From Climacteris rufus (Eukaryota; Chordata; Aves; Passeriformes; Climacteridae), in assembly GCA_013398175.1 (NCBI GenBank), contig VZRZ01007317.1:218606-282605 (forward strand): DNA of 64,000 nt. The letters run 5' to 3'. A program made the translations under genes and the position numbers. A model generated the notes under the pieces. The model had not been told where the DNA came from. It saw only the letters and a program-made list of their open reading frames with translations, and made no database searches. Below, one piece after another: positions 34,256-46,800 of this stretch (the first letter of the stretch is position 1; every line of letters starts with the position of its first letter).

Positions 34256-35504
34256 TCCCAACGCGTTTTTCTTTGCTGAGGTGTGTTGTTCTGCTACTTG
34301 CAAACACAAAAGCTTTCTTCCACAACAAATAAAATAATATCAAACCTAATATCTCTGCTGGCCCCCTGCATGTGAAAGCAAAGGTCAGCTCCACGGTGAA
34401 CTCTTGCTAAAATGACTGTAATTGCGTCCAATTTTGCAGACATGCATTTATCTCCCATTAGCAGGCCCTGGAATACTCAACTCTAATGGCCAAGCCAGCG
34501 AGTGCTGCTGCTCTGAGCTCCCCCTCAGTAATTGGTTAATAGTGGAGCTGTTTGCTAATAGGTAAACAGGCCCTTTTTTTTTGCTAAATTTAAAGTTTAG
34601 ATCATGGCTTTTTCCTCTGAACGAGGTTATTTCTGGCTGTGCCCTGGGGCTGCTTTTATGCTGAACCCACCACGTGTTCCTGGGCTACTGCAGCATCTCC
34701 TTCCTGCCCTCCTTAACTCCAGAGGGAATATTTGGGATCCTTGCTGCCCATGGGGGGGTTTGCTGGAGGTTATTTACCCCTCCTCCAGAGGAACAGAACA
34801 GCCTCCATCTGTGAGGTTGTGTGCACACCTTTTTCTCCAAAGCCACCTTCAGCTTTCTCCTGAACGCTGAGATTTCCTGGCATGTCCCCTGTGAGGCAGC
34901 GACACTTCTCCCTCCCCCAGCCAGCACTTCTCCCTCGGAGCCATTTAGAGGCTTTTAAACCTTCCTTTAGAGCCTCCTAATGGGGCTTTTCCTTGCACTG
35001 AGAGGGCAACTGGAGATCCTCTAATAAATGTCTCATTTCCCTTCTCTTTTCACTCTCTCTGTCACACACAGATTGCTCTTACCCTACACATCCCTGGCTT
35101 CCTTTTTTTTTGACAAGTGAAATATCAGAAAGGGAGAAAAGGAATCATGTTTTGTGTTCTTGACTTACAGGAAAGGGGCGGGGGTGAGGCTTTGTGAGGA
35201 TTTCTGCAGGGATCCTTCCAGAGCTGCTGTAAGAATTCAGGTGATGGATTCAAGGCTGTCAGACCCATCAGTGCTTCCCTGAGACATTCTGCAGATCCCA
35301 GCAGGAGGAAATGATAGCTGGGCATGAGGGAGATGAATCCTCAAACAATTCATTGGTGTTTTTTCTTTCCTCTTCTTTGTTTGGGGCAAAACTGCCCCTG
35401 GTTTTCTTGAGTTTTGCCAGGGGTTGTTCTTGCTTGGGATGGGGCGACACAAAAACAACTTTTGGGTGTGCAGATGGTGTTTAGGTCACCCCAGTGATTC
35501 TGCA
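34256..35504. other. Gene-free unique sequence with a candidate element
   Basis: A candidate regulatory stretch lies at 34370-34610 (listed separately). The rest is unique sequence with C-rich stretches and no exon. T-runs lie at about 34574-34582 and 35104-35112. Confidence 0.5.
34370..34610. other. Candidate conserved noncoding element (nuclear-receptor, HNF1 and FOX-like words)
   Basis: The stretch includes gaaagcaaaggtcagctcc (DR1-like, half-site aggtca), actgtaattgcgtcc, catgcatttatctccc, cagtaattggttaatagtgg (HNF1-like gttaat) and gctaataggtaaacaggcc (FOX-like gtaaaca). The combination of endoderm-type motifs is suggestive only. No conservation test was possible. Confidence 0.22.
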
Positions 35505-35673
35505 GTGGCACAGGGTGCCCAGAGAAGCTGTGGCTGCCCCATCCCAGTGTCCAGGGCCAGGTTGGATGGGGCTTGGAGCACCCTGGGGTGCTGGAGGGTG
35601 TCCCTGCCCATGGGAGGGCATGGAATGGGATATTCTCCATGTCCCTTCCAACCCAAACCACTCTGGGATTCTC
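35505..35673 (+). mobile_element. CR1 LINE 3' end
   Basis: It runs from gtggcacagggtgcccagag through gctgccccatcccagtgtcc, aggttggatggggcttggag and tggagggtgtccctgcccat to the intact 3' end ccaacccaaaccactctggg plus attct. It is one of the less diverged copies in the window. It is 5'-truncated to about 170 bases. Confidence 0.92.
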
Positions 35674-38545
35674 AAAGACCCTTCCTCTTTCCACAGGCTG
35701 GAAGAGAAGGTGGAAGTGAAGGGGAGCTGCCACAAATTCTTCAGCAAAGAGAATTTAAATTGTTCTGGTGAACGTGCAAAAAGCTCCCAAATGATGACCA
35801 TCAATCTGCCCTGCATATCTAGTCTTATCCCACCATCTGGGAGCTAAAAAAATTGACTTTGCCATCACAAAACCCTGACTCTCCAGCTCAACATTTGCAC
35901 CAGCTTAAGCACACTTTTAGATTTTATTGCTGCCTGCACCACGAGCCTCCCTCTGCCCACTCAGCCCTCCCCAGCCAGGCCAGCACAGGCCAGAAATAGT
36001 CCTTGCTGGCAAGGATAATACAGGAGAAAACAGATTAAGTAGGTGTAGACAGAGATTTGCATTTGTTTCACCAGCTGTCTCCTCACTCCTTGTGTCCCCC
36101 CACTCGGACATACCTTGGCAAAGGACAGGCTGAGCAGGGAAGAGGGACAGAGAGTGGTGAAATTGGAGTGAAATACCCTTAAAAATGTGATGCTGAGCGT
36201 GTGGCCAAGCTGGAAAGGAAGCTGAGAGCTCTGCTTTGGGAGGAGGTAGTGTTTTAAAATTAGCTCCTGTGGAAGTGGGATGAAGTGTGGGGTGAGTGGA
36301 GCACGAGCTGGAGGTGAATTCTCCCTCCCTCCCCATCACTTTGTGTGGGATTGGGAGCACAACTTGCCCGAGGCTGCTCCTGCCCTTTCCAAGAGCAGTG
36401 AGAAAGTTACACCTGCAAATGCTGCCAATCCATCACCCAGGCAGTGGCTCAGCCCCGGTCCTTGGCTGTCACAAACCATTTGGACCTTGGCCCTGGGAGA
36501 CAGGACAGTGGCTTCTCTTGAGCTGCCTCTCCAGGGGACCCTGAGCAGGGCTGGGGGGGTGATGGATGGCAAGTTTAGCAAACCAAGTCTGGGGGATCAA
36601 TAGAAGGATACACAGCCCATGGATCATGCGAGTTCCTCTTGTCTGGGCAGCACTAAATCAAAAATGATGAATGGCAGCTTCCTCAACCTTGGCACCTCTG
36701 GTCTTCCCCAGCGGAGCAGAATCCAGTGACTGATAGGGATTATGCTGCTTTCCAGCCTATTTCCTTTGCTTTCCTAGTAATTTTGGCATTGAAACATGAG
36801 GCTGTGTTTTTAATATCCTTTCCTTCCTCCAGTGCTACCTGCCTCTTTCCCCATGTAATTTCCAGCTGGCAGGCACGCTGCCCATCTCATTCCCCCTGCT
36901 CTGGGGGTATCCAGGCAATCTGGGTTCCTCTGGACCTTACACTGCTTTATTTCTTCATTTTGGAAAGATTTGCCCTCCCAGAGGTTGTGTTGCAGCCACA
37001 AGAACAACCCAGAGCTCTGAATTCCTCTCCAGCTGTGAGCTGAGTGCTGGTGGTGCTTTCAGACCCAGGATTTCTGTGGAAGGGCAGTGCAGGAGCAGGT
37101 TTGGAGATGGTGCAGAGGTGGCACCAGCCCTGGCAGCCTGAGGTGTTCAGAACTGCCCTAAACTCAACAAACAGCATCTGGATTTCCTCAGGAGTTAAAC
37201 TTTCCAACTTGGAGCAGGAATTCACAGGCACAGAGGCTGCCTGCCCTCTCCCATCATCCCCTCATGCCTTTGCAAGGTCATTTACACCACGGGAAGCAAA
37301 GCCTGATTTTATTGCATGATATATTTATAATAAGCGTTCTCAGTAGCAGCTAAAGTGACACTGATGCAAGCAGGGACGTTTCCCTGGATCTGAGCTCTCT
37401 GGTTGCTCCAGAGGGAATTTTTCCATCCCTCTGCCACAGCTCACTTGGCCCAGCTGCAGATGAGGAGTGGCTGCTTCAGTTCTCGTGCTCCTGACGTAAA
37501 TGAGCTGTAAGTTTTGCCCAGTCAGGCTTGTGCCACTGGGACAGGCAGGAAACCATAAAGTCAGAACATCAGCTGGCCAGAAACCTTGGGAAGTTTTCCT
37601 TCAAAATGGCCTGGATGAATTTTAGCTGATGGAGAAAGGCAATCAGTTGAATCAGGGCTGAAGTGGCCAGCAGCAAGGCTGAGGGGTTTTAAACAACTGC
37701 TTTGCAAATATCAAATTATGAATCACAGAAAGCCAGCCCAGGCTTGTGCAAAAAAAAAACCAAAAAAACCTTGAGAACCATCTGGGAATTTCCTATTTCA
37801 CGTCTGCCGTTACATCATGATAGCCCTGAAAGCAACAGCAAAATCCCCCCAGGCTTCTGCAAGGACAGGGCTGAGCAGCACCTCAGGGCACATGTGCTCC
37901 AAAAAAACCCATTATTACAGGATGGGGACAATGAGAAAGGAAAAACCTAATTCAGAGTCATGACAACAGCACGCCCCTGGAGAGAATGCTGAGCACACAG
38001 CCCAAAATAAGCTCCAGTGGGTGAGAGAGACAATAATAGAGAGAATTGTGTCTTGATCTGGCTCTGAATGAGAGCTTCTAGAATGAAAGAGGAGAGGCAG
38101 AAGATCTTGTGTTATCTATCAACTCAATTGATTGTTGAATCCAGAGCCTGGCTCAGTAATAAATGAGAATGCCACTCATCTGCTTTTCTGGTCTATTTAG
38201 AATATTTTTAGAACTCTTTTTGAAAGATATTCTGATTAATCTGTTGAATTTTCCTTTGCTCAGTGAGACTTATAGCAACATCGGATTTAATTATCCCGTG
38301 ACTGGGAGGGATGTAATGAAGGCAGATACAAATCCTTGTGACAGCTGAGAGCGGCAGGGAGAGCATTTATCCACCAAGGAGCTGAGATGACAAGCGCTGT
38401 GTTTGAGCCTGAGCCTCTGGTAAACAAAAACTGGGGATTTAGCTGCCAGCAGGGGCAGGGCAGAGGAGCCCTGGGGTGGCACAACCAGCTCCCCAGCACC
38501 TTCCCACAAAGCCAGGGGCACCCAGATGTCCAAATCCATGGGCTT
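35674..38545. other. Gene-free unique sequence with a candidate element
   Basis: No exon is supported. A frame at 35700-35760 after a tttccacag acceptor-like word is short and unrecognised. An A-rich interrupted run lies at about 37751-37770. An AT-rich candidate element lies at 38030-38415. Confidence 0.5.
38030..38415. other. Candidate conserved noncoding element, the longest in the window
   Basis: About 380 bases of unique AT-rich sequence include gagacaataatagagagaat, ctatcaactcaattgattgt (near-palindromic caattgattg), gatattctgattaatctg, cggatttaattatcccgtg (bicoid/OTX-like taatcc type on the reverse strand), gcatttatccaccaagg and gacaagcgctgtg. No frame or tandem repeat explains it. 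It is inferred from density and length only. Confidence 0.27.
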
Positions 38546-38592
38546 AGGGCTTCATGGAACCATTAAGATTGGATCCAACATCATCAATGGCC
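38546..38592 (-). mobile_element. Very short CR1-like 3' scrap
   Basis: The words ggaaccattaagattgga and then tccaacatcatcaatgg resemble the minus-strand 3' end of a CR1 subfamily (cattaaggttggaaaagacc, atcatcaagtcc). Only about 45 bases match, so this is tentative. Confidence 0.25.
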
Positions 38593-39350
38593 CTCAAGCC
38601 ACGTAGGAATGAGCTTCAGAGACATCAAATGAAATCCATGGAGACCAACAAGATTTCATGGCTGGAATTTGTGGGATGCTGAATTTTGGACAGGCCCTGA
38701 GCAGACCCAACCTTCCCTGTCCCCACAGGTAACTGGTGCCTGCTGGTCCCTCCAGCACAGCCCTGAAGAGCCTCACAGCCAGAAGAAGATAAATATTCCT
38801 TCAAGCTGCACCTGCTTGCTTGAATAATTTCCCAGGAAAGGAGGCCACTTAACAGTAATTCATTACCAAGCCTTTGTTAGCATAAACAAGGCTGTGAGGA
38901 GTAAGCACAGATTTCCCTGCTCCTCGCTGTTTATCAGCTGTGGTTTCTATTAAGAGTTTCCAGCACAGCTCCTCTCTTGCTTTCCCACTTCTCAGCTCTG
39001 CAGCACAATCTTGTCAGGTTGGGGACATTTATAGCTGCTTTTTTGGCTGGGTTTTACGCCAAAGAGGGGAAAAAAAAAAAAAGAGGGGAAAAAAAACCCA
39101 AACAGCTTTTTTGTGTGGAGGGAAGGAAATGGGAAGACTGGCAGAGGGCACCGAGCTCTTGCTCGGCATTCCTCCCTGAGCCCCAAATGTTTTGCACCCA
39201 GAGCTGGTGGAAAAGGTTGGACCCTTCAGTGCCATGAGGAAGCTGCATGAAGCTGGATGGGGATTTCTAGGAAGTGCTTTTTGCGTCCAGGACACTGGAG
39301 ACAAGATCCTCCTTCTCTGTAACTCCCTGATTTATTCCTTTGAGGCAGTT
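38593..39350. other. Gene-free unique sequence
   Basis: The block contains an interrupted A-rich direct repeat at 39064-39100 (gaggggaaaaaaa repeated twice). There is no exon and no further repeat of note. Confidence 0.55.
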
Positions 39351-39735
39351 ATTATAGGATGACAGGATTTCTGGGTTGGAGGGAATTTAGAGACCCAGCT
39401 CCACCCCTGCCATGGGCAGGGACACCTCCCACTGTCCCAGGCTGCTCCAAGTCCCATCCAACCTGGCCTTGGGCACTCCCAGGGCTGGAGCAGCCACAGC
39501 TTCTCTGGGCACCCTGTGCCAGGGCCTCCCCACCCTCCCAGGGAAGGATTTCATCCCAATATCCCACCTAACCCCTCTTTCTGCCAATTTAAGCCATTCT
39601 CCTTGTCCAGTTCCTGATCCAGAATCCCTCTCCATCCTCCCTGTAGCCCCCACAGATGCTGGGAGGTGCTGTGAGCTCTCCACACAACCTTCTCCTCTCC
39701 AGCCTGAACAGCCCCAGCTTTCCCAGCCTGAAGAC
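39351..39735 (-). mobile_element. CR1 LINE, about 385 bases of the 3' region
   Basis: On the plus strand it opens with the 3' end (ataggatgacaggatttctg, then ggttggagggaatttagag) and continues through gccatgggcagggacacctc, ccatccaacctggccttggg, cacagcttctctgggcaccc, ccaatttaagccattctcct and tctcctctccagcctgaaca to cccagcctga. This is the normal order of a minus-strand CR1 3' UTR and distal coding part. It is one of the longest copies here and is moderately diverged. No coding frame is intact. Confidence 0.92.
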
Positions 39736-40975
39736 ACCTTTGACACTTTCCATGTCCCAATTTTTTTTCCCCCCCATGGCTTTTTGCTATTTAGGGAACA
39801 AAACAGTCTGGCTGCAGAGTAAGAATCTGGCAAGTCTGTGCTAACAAGATGAACTGGAAGTTCATCCACACGTTTTTGAGGTTCTCTGGCCATGAAGTGT
39901 GAATAATAGATAGGGAGAAAGGCATGTTCCCCTTCGTGCTCGAATTTCTCTCACATCAATTAGTTTCCATCAGGCTTTTTCTGCAGGAGAACGGAGCTTT
40001 GAAATGCTCTGGCTCAAAATTAAGCAAAGTTGTAGGGGAATAAAGGGCAGGAAGTTAAAAGGAAAACTGCTGATGCCTTCTCCTGTGTAGTTAGTCATGT
40101 AATTAATTTCTTGCATCCTTAGAAGCCCTTGATTTTTTTTTCCATTTTAGTCAAAGTTGATCTCCAATAATGACTCTGTGCAGCTTGAGCTGGAAAGTCA
40201 TTGTGGATGTTGTGGAATGAAGACAGAAGAGGAAAATGAGGATTATTGTGTTCTAGGTTGTGTTGTCACCTCTGGCTGCAGCAGGGCCCTTGGCTGACTT
40301 CTCCTTGAGATATTCCTGGAGGTTCCTTCATTTCTTTTGGAAAAGGTTTCTTGGCAGATCCCCTGCACCATCAGCTGGGGCAGAAGCACTGGAAAGGTTT
40401 TAAATATTGCTGGAAACTTTTCCTGGAGAAGGCAGAGTGTGGGGAAAACAACGAAACCAACCCAGTGATTCACTTTCTTCTGCTTGCCCATGAGCTGTGC
40501 CAGTGCTTGCAAACCCAGGCACCCACATTTAGTAAATAACATCTGCCCTAGGCCAATCTGGGGACTGGGTTAAGCTGGGAACACACCAGGGTCACAAGAA
40601 TTGCAGTTTTTTGCAATGCCTGGCAGTGGCTTGGATGCCAAGTGCTTCGGTTTTCAGGGAATGTGATCCCATCTGGCTGAGAGGGAGTCAAGAAGGGAGA
40701 TGAGTTGTGCTAATTGTTATTTCAGCAGGGAAAGGCTGGTGGGTTCAGCTCTGATCATCCCAAAATTGCTGTCAAGCAAAGGGAAACGCTGCAGTCCCAC
40801 AGCACATAATTTGGGGGAAGCTCCTTGTTATCTTATTATTTGTATCCATAATTTTGTTGAAGGGATGTGGCTCTGGCCCCTCACTGTGGTCAGGTGCTGC
40901 TTTGGCTGTGCTGAGAATGTGGGGAGCAAGGGCTCACTTCGGGGTGTCCCATCATAGAAAGGAAATGTGGCTTCA
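39736..40975. other. Gene-free unique sequence
   Basis: No exon or further repeat is recognised. Small T-runs occur at 39761-39772 and 40133-40141. AT-rich words around 40080-40180 (agtcatgtaattaatttc) are less dense than in the candidate elements listed elsewhere. Confidence 0.55.

Positions 40976-41006
<31 letters not shown>
40976..41006. repeat. (AAT)n microsatellite
   Basis: About ten perfect AAT units occupy 31 bases, with no interruption. A pure trinucleotide array of this length is likely to vary between individuals. Confidence 0.97.
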
Positions 41007-41011
<5 letters not shown>

Positions 41012-41337
41012 TGCAGAGGGAGTCTTGGCTGCCCATCCTCCCTTGGGAAAGGTGCTGTAAAGAAACAATTGAGTACCCCCCATGCTTAATTAAGACCTGG
41101 AGAAGTTGATGAACATGAGCCTCTCCATAATTTCTTGATGGTAGTATGCAATTCATTTTTAATTGGATTATTTTGCGTCTTTTTACAGCATAGAAGGAAA
41201 AATACTCACCCCAGTCCTGTCCAGTTAAAGTTGCTCCAGACATTCTTGGATTGGGAGAATTGTCTGTCCCTGTCATTGACCTGGGGGTGTCTGCACCTCT
41301 GGAATCAGAAAGAAAGATCCAGAAAGGCATCTTAATA
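41007..41337. other. Candidate noncoding element between two simple repeats
   Basis: The part at 41060-41225 is unique and AT-rich: aaacaattgagtacc, catgcttaattaagacc, catttttaattggattattt. It is followed by ttgcgtctttttacag, which looks like a splice acceptor but opens into no recognised exon. No coding evidence was found. Confidence 0.25.
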
Positions 41338-41406
41338 CTTTTATCAATTTTATCCTTATTTTATCAATTTTATAATTTATTTTATCAATGTTATCATTTA
41401 TTTTAC
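41338..41406. repeat. TTTTATCAA-type AT-rich tandem repeat
   Basis: Words of ttttatcaa, ttttatcc, ttttataat and ttatcattt repeat at roughly 9-19-bp spacing over about 70 bases. The array is diverged, so the unit is not exact. Confidence 0.75.
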
Positions 41407-43639
41407 CGGGGAATGTGCACAGAAAAACTGCCCCTTCCAAGTGCAGGTCCAGGGGGATTAAAGTGCAGGAAGGAGGCAGAGCATTTTTCAGAGCTATTTT
41501 CAGCTGGCCTAATCCTGGTCCTCCCCTGAGACTGATCCTGACCTTAAGCCAATCACTTCTGCACGCTCCAAACAAGGTTTGATGATGTTGATCACTCTGA
41601 GTCCCAGCATGATAAATGTTCTGTGAGAGAGTGAAGCTTTAATATAAAAATTTTAATCACATCCAGCCAGGGATGCTTTGGTGCAACCTTTATAGGAGCA
41701 GAGCATCCCCTGGCCAGGATGGAAACTGTTCCCAGCACTCTCACCTCAGCCTGTCCAGGGTGACAAGGAGCCAAATGCTGCTTGGAAGAGGAAATACAAA
41801 TAAATCAGTGCTGTCCTGCCTGGAATCAGGTGCAGACCTTGAGCTGGACACACATGAATCCCTGAAAAACAACATTTTTCTGTCATGAAGCCACAGCTCC
41901 TCAGTGATCTTCTGGTGAACAAGTTCAAAACCATTTGTTGTCCCAGTCCAGCAGGAGAAATGTCTTAAAATGAGCATGGATTGCCCTTATTTTTGCTTCC
42001 TTTTTACCCAACACCACCTATAAATTGAAAAGAAAGCGTTGGCTGGGCAGGAGCGAGGGATTAAGTGTGATGCCTGCAGAATTGTGTGATAACAGAAAGC
42101 ATTTCATTCTCTTGGAGTTGCTCCTCGCAGGGAATGCAGAAAATTGGATGTTTTAGTGGCTTTTTGCAGGCAGCAGACACAGGATCTCCTTCCAGCCTTG
42201 CTGAGACATTGTCAGGCAGCTGGGCTGTGGCACTGAGCACCTCCAGCACTGCTGACTGAGCCCTTGGGCTGGCAAGGATTCATTTTTCAGGATGGTTTTT
42301 CCACTCTGAGTGGCATTTCCACTCTGCTGTGGATTCCCACAGCTGCCTGACCCCCAGCAATCCACAGCTCTCCCCATTTCCCTCTCCAGAACGGGGCTGT
42401 AAATTTTCCACGGCGTTTGAAAATCCTGGGATGAAATAGGGAAGCACAAATCAATGCTTATGGTGGAGGATAGAGAGCAATATAATTGATATTCTCATCT
42501 CTCAGGCTAAATGATTTAATGTTTTGTTTTTTAAAGAGCACTGAGATTTATAAACTTGCAAGGCCAGGCTCTGTTGTGGTGTAAATTGACATTGCTATTT
42601 GGGTTTGCATCAGCTGTGGTTCTGGGCCATGGCTGGGTTTTTTGGAGCTTATTAATAGGCTCCTGTTGACTGTTATCATTTGCATTAAGCAGGAATTTCC
42701 AGCTACCACTCTCCACATCTTGAAAGCCATTCTTCACCTGGGGCTGTGTTGATAAAACTGATTAGCAGGAGGAAAGCAGGCAGGAAGAAATGTGTTCCTG
42801 GTGAAAAGGGCAGTACATCAAGCTGAAATTCCGGAGAAATGCTGAGTTCACAGAACATATCAGGAGTTATTAACCTTTGCAGGAAAAGCGTGCTGCACAG
42901 GGGTAGGGAATTTGTCTGAGTTGAACTTCAGCATCTCTCTGATGCTGTTTGAAAGTGCTGCAGCAGCACTGGGAGTCTGATTTCTGCTCCATCCAACGAT
43001 GGCAGAGCACCTTTGCCTTAATGAATTTATCTGTACAACAACCCTTGGCTCTGCTTGACTCTCCCCAGGTGAGGAGCTGCAGGTGGATTTGTCAGTGCAG
43101 CAAAGACTGCAGGGGCTGTTTCCACTGTGGAAATGCTGCTGGACCCCACTGAATTCCTGCTGAATGTGTGGAATATCTGGGGCCACTAAAAGAGCAACTC
43201 CCCTCTGCTTTATCATAAGCATCAGTCGGTGCAGCAACTAATCCTGAATTTGCTGTCACAACCCTGGATCTAACGTGGTCAGAGCAGGGTGTAGCAGCAC
43301 CCACAAGGGAAATCATCAGCTCTGGCAACCTCAAGCTCAGTGCTGGGGTTATTGATGCTCCTCTGTCACTTCAGAAAGCAGTGCATACATCAGCTCTGCC
43401 GTGGAAATCCCTCTGTAAAACCAGGACTCAGGCTGATATTTGGACACAGGGAAAGTTTGGATCCTTTTGAAGCAAAAAGTTTTGGCTCTGGATGAGTTTG
43501 AACAGAATGGTTTTGCTTTGCCAAAAACAGTGTTGGTTCCCTTCCTCCATCTTCCCCTGAAGCTGCATTATTTAGTTCACTTACAAAAAAAAAAAAACAA
43601 AAAACAATAAAAGAAAGCCTTTAGGAAGGAACACGCTTC
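41407..43639. other. Gene-free unique sequence
   Basis: No exon is supported. An A-rich patch lies at 43586-43612. The remaining short frames overlap on both strands without recognisable domains. Confidence 0.55.
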
Positions 43640-43880
43640 CCAAATGCCCTGAGAATGAAATAACAGCTTCCCAGGGAAAGTTTGATTGATGCATTGTTTG
43701 ACATGCAGGATGTAGGCAGCTACCTTGCTGTGGCATGTCTGGCTAAATCATTTGCTGTCACTTCTCAGAATATACACTCACCAAAGGTTACATGCTCGGT
43801 AAACCAAGCTTAATTACTCTGCATCACCATCTAGAGAGCACAGTCAGAACTAAGGCTCTAAATGGGATAACATCATCATT
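43640..43880. other. Candidate conserved noncoding element
   Basis: The stretch contains gcccttgagaatgaaataac-like words, then tttgattgatgcattgtttg (PBX/HOX-like tgattgat), acatgcaggatgtaggcagc, ctggctaaatcatttgctgt, accaagcttaattactctgc and gataacatcatcattttgat. Unique and motif-dense. Not tested for conservation. Confidence 0.25.
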
Positions 43881-46800
43881 TTGATGGGGATCCTTTCTGC
43901 TTTTAGTGCTATTTGATCTCCAGAGCAGCCCCTCTCTATAATATTTGCTCTATTGCCACATCTGCTTTGTCCATATGGAGCAGAACTTGCCATTTTTCCT
44001 CCCTTTCCACACAGAGCAAGAGGCATTTTTTGGTAAATTGGGCTAAATAATAGAAAACTCTTTGTGACAACCACCCTAGGAATGAGATATTCTGGCCTGG
44101 CCTTCTCCCAGAGGGAATTGTGCTGGACACCTTGGGAGGATTTGGATATTGCCCGTGGCAGTGCAGGGGCTGTGCACTGGGACACACATTGCTGTGCATT
44201 TCCCTGCATCCCCACAAGAATTCCTGATGCCCTGGTGGATGCTGAGCTTTGTTCCCTCACTCCAGGAGAACGCCTGAGCTCTTGGCTGGAGCAGAGCAGA
44301 AGATTGCTTTTAGTTACTGAGGTAGAAAGTCCTGTGGGCCAAGATTTCTCTGCAGCCCACTCCTGCCACTGCTTCAAGCTGCTGCGATCGCCCTGTGAAT
44401 AATGGAACGTTTTCATGTTTTAATCAGATGCAATTTTCCAAATGGTTTTTATGATTTAGCAAGTCCATTAAAAATGACATTTGTTCTGCTCTGACACTCG
44501 TAAGGAGCTCCACAGAGCATAAACACTGGAAATTACTTGTAGGGGAAGAAGATATTAAAATTCCCCAGCCCTTGTGTGCTTGTCTGAGAAATCCTGGTGC
44601 CTCGTGCCGTGCCAGCTTGGAGCTGAGCCACTTGTGCTCTGAGTTTTGCTCTGATTAGGGGCAGCTCCAGGCTGCTGCAGAGACAAAACACAGGTATTTA
44701 CCGTGGTGTGCCTCTCAGGTGCTCTACAGGACTGTATTTTTAGGCTGGAGATGAGGCTGAGCTTAACTGGATGGGGCACTTGAGCGCTCAGAGCAGGGGG
44801 GTCAGTACATGCAAAGCATCTTGTTCCAGGCATGTTGTGTGCAACAGCACAAGCACCAGCTGCTCTGCCCATTGTCTCCTGTATTTATGAACTGAATTAA
44901 TTCTGCCTCTCTCTGCTAAACTCAAGATTTGCACAGAGCTTAAAGAAAATCCCACTCTTCTGTCAAGTTCAGAGCGGTTTCAGAGTGAGGGTGGAGACTG
45001 GTCCTGCTGTTTTCCATCTTGTTCTCCATCCACCTCCCTTTCCAAAGAAATTACTGCAGTCCAGCTCCTTCCTGTCCCTCCAGGGATGCTCTGGAGGGTG
45101 ACCACCTGCCCCATCGTATTTGAGCATCATCTTGATGCTGAAAATGCCTCTTCCAGGAGCGCTGTCTGTCTGATGTGAGCATTCAGCTCAGCACACAGAT
45201 GGACAGCTTTCAGGGAGCATTTTTCCAGCCTTGCTTCCATATCCTATTCAGGCAGTGCCATGAAGTCCCTCTGAGTGGGGAACAATTCTCCAAAGCTGCC
45301 TGGAACCACATCAAATTGTCTGCCTTTTTTTTTTTCTTCTATCCCCAGCCACCACTTTTGCACTGGTTTATGTCATGTGCATCCTTTTAAAATGGTTTTT
45401 GCATATAAATTATGGATTATTCCAAGCCATACCTCTCTGGGCATGGAATGCTGCTCAGGAGCTGCAGCTGTCAGGATGGACTCTGCCAGAGTGGGTTTTA
45501 GGTAGTTAAGCTTTCAATAATTCCTCTGAAGTCCATTCCAAGCTGGATTTGAGCCTGAATGGACTTCCTTTTTTTTTTTTTTTTCTTTTTTTCCCCTGCA
45601 ACCACCAACCACATACCGGGCCCTTGATGCTATTTCAGATAATTTTTATAAGTTGAAGCTTTTACTTTGCTAAAGTGAAAAACCTCAAATCAAGATCTGT
45701 CCAACGTGAGCAGAAGATACCCCAGGGGAAACCTGGGCAGGGGAAATTGGTCACCACGCAGGAAATTACTGCACCAGGCCTGATTACCTATTAATTAGCC
45801 AGAGCAACCTGCTCTTTCCAACCTGCAGAATGTGTTCCCTGCTGGCCCAGCTTGGAATGTGATTCCCTTTCTGTTCAGCCCTGAATCAGGCATTGATTTC
45901 ACCCCACAGTTGGCCAGGCAGTAACTTTTTGTGCAGAAATGCGGTGTTCAGTCCAAACTTGAAGTCCAGCATTTTATCCCATCTCTATCTCCCTGCCTTC
46001 CCTTCTCCCATGTGCAGGGATTAAGGTTTTCCACTGTAACATGTGTCAAATCTTTCTGAATGTGAAAATGGCTGCAAGTCAGATTTTCCCTGTTAGATTC
46101 CATCTGTAAGCCCAGAGAGTTCTGGCTTTCTCCTCTGAATATTTAACTGCACCCAGCATTAAAAAAAAAAAAGTCTGGCTGATTGTAGAAGGTTTGGGGG
46201 GCAGTGAAAATGTTCCTGGGGATTGCCAAGGGAGGGAAGTGTGGGTCATAGCCATGGGCAGGGATGGGAGGCTGGGAATGAGGCTGGATGAGTTCTTTGG
46301 CACTTCAGGAATGAATCTCTTGGAGGTGCCAGGACTTCAGTGGAGTTTTGGTGGAAGTAGGAATGGGAAGAGACAGATCAGTGTGGGCTCAGGATGCCCA
46401 AGAGACAGGGAAATACATGGCTGGGGGGAAACCTGACTGTGTGGAAACAGCAACTTTGGGCTTTGTGGAAGGGGAGGGTGATGAAAAATAACTCAGCCTA
46501 CTGTGGGACATTGAAAATAGAACATTTCCCTTGACTGGGGACCATGGGGATTGTGCAGGTTGTGACTGAGGGGGAAATCTGGGATCTCGTTGCATTTGGA
46601 ATGCCAAACTCCAGAGTCTTGCACAGATCTCTTGGCACTGTGACATCCCAGGGGATCCTGAGGAGGAAAATGTGCCCTGCCCACAGCAGTGAGGCTGGTT
46701 TGACCCTTCCTGCAGCCCTGCTCAGTTCTCTGCAGGATCAGGAGCAAGGGAATTACTGCTCATTCTGCTCTCCACTGATGCAGGGGATGTGATGCCTGCC

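Noticed and set aside
35697..35850. Possible exon after tttccacag immediately downstream of a CR1
   Set aside because: The short frame has no recognised homology, and the acceptor-like sequence is common.
46430..46600. Sequence with a retroelement-like feel
   Set aside because: I could not match it to any CR1, LTR or SINE structure. No terminal repeats were seen.
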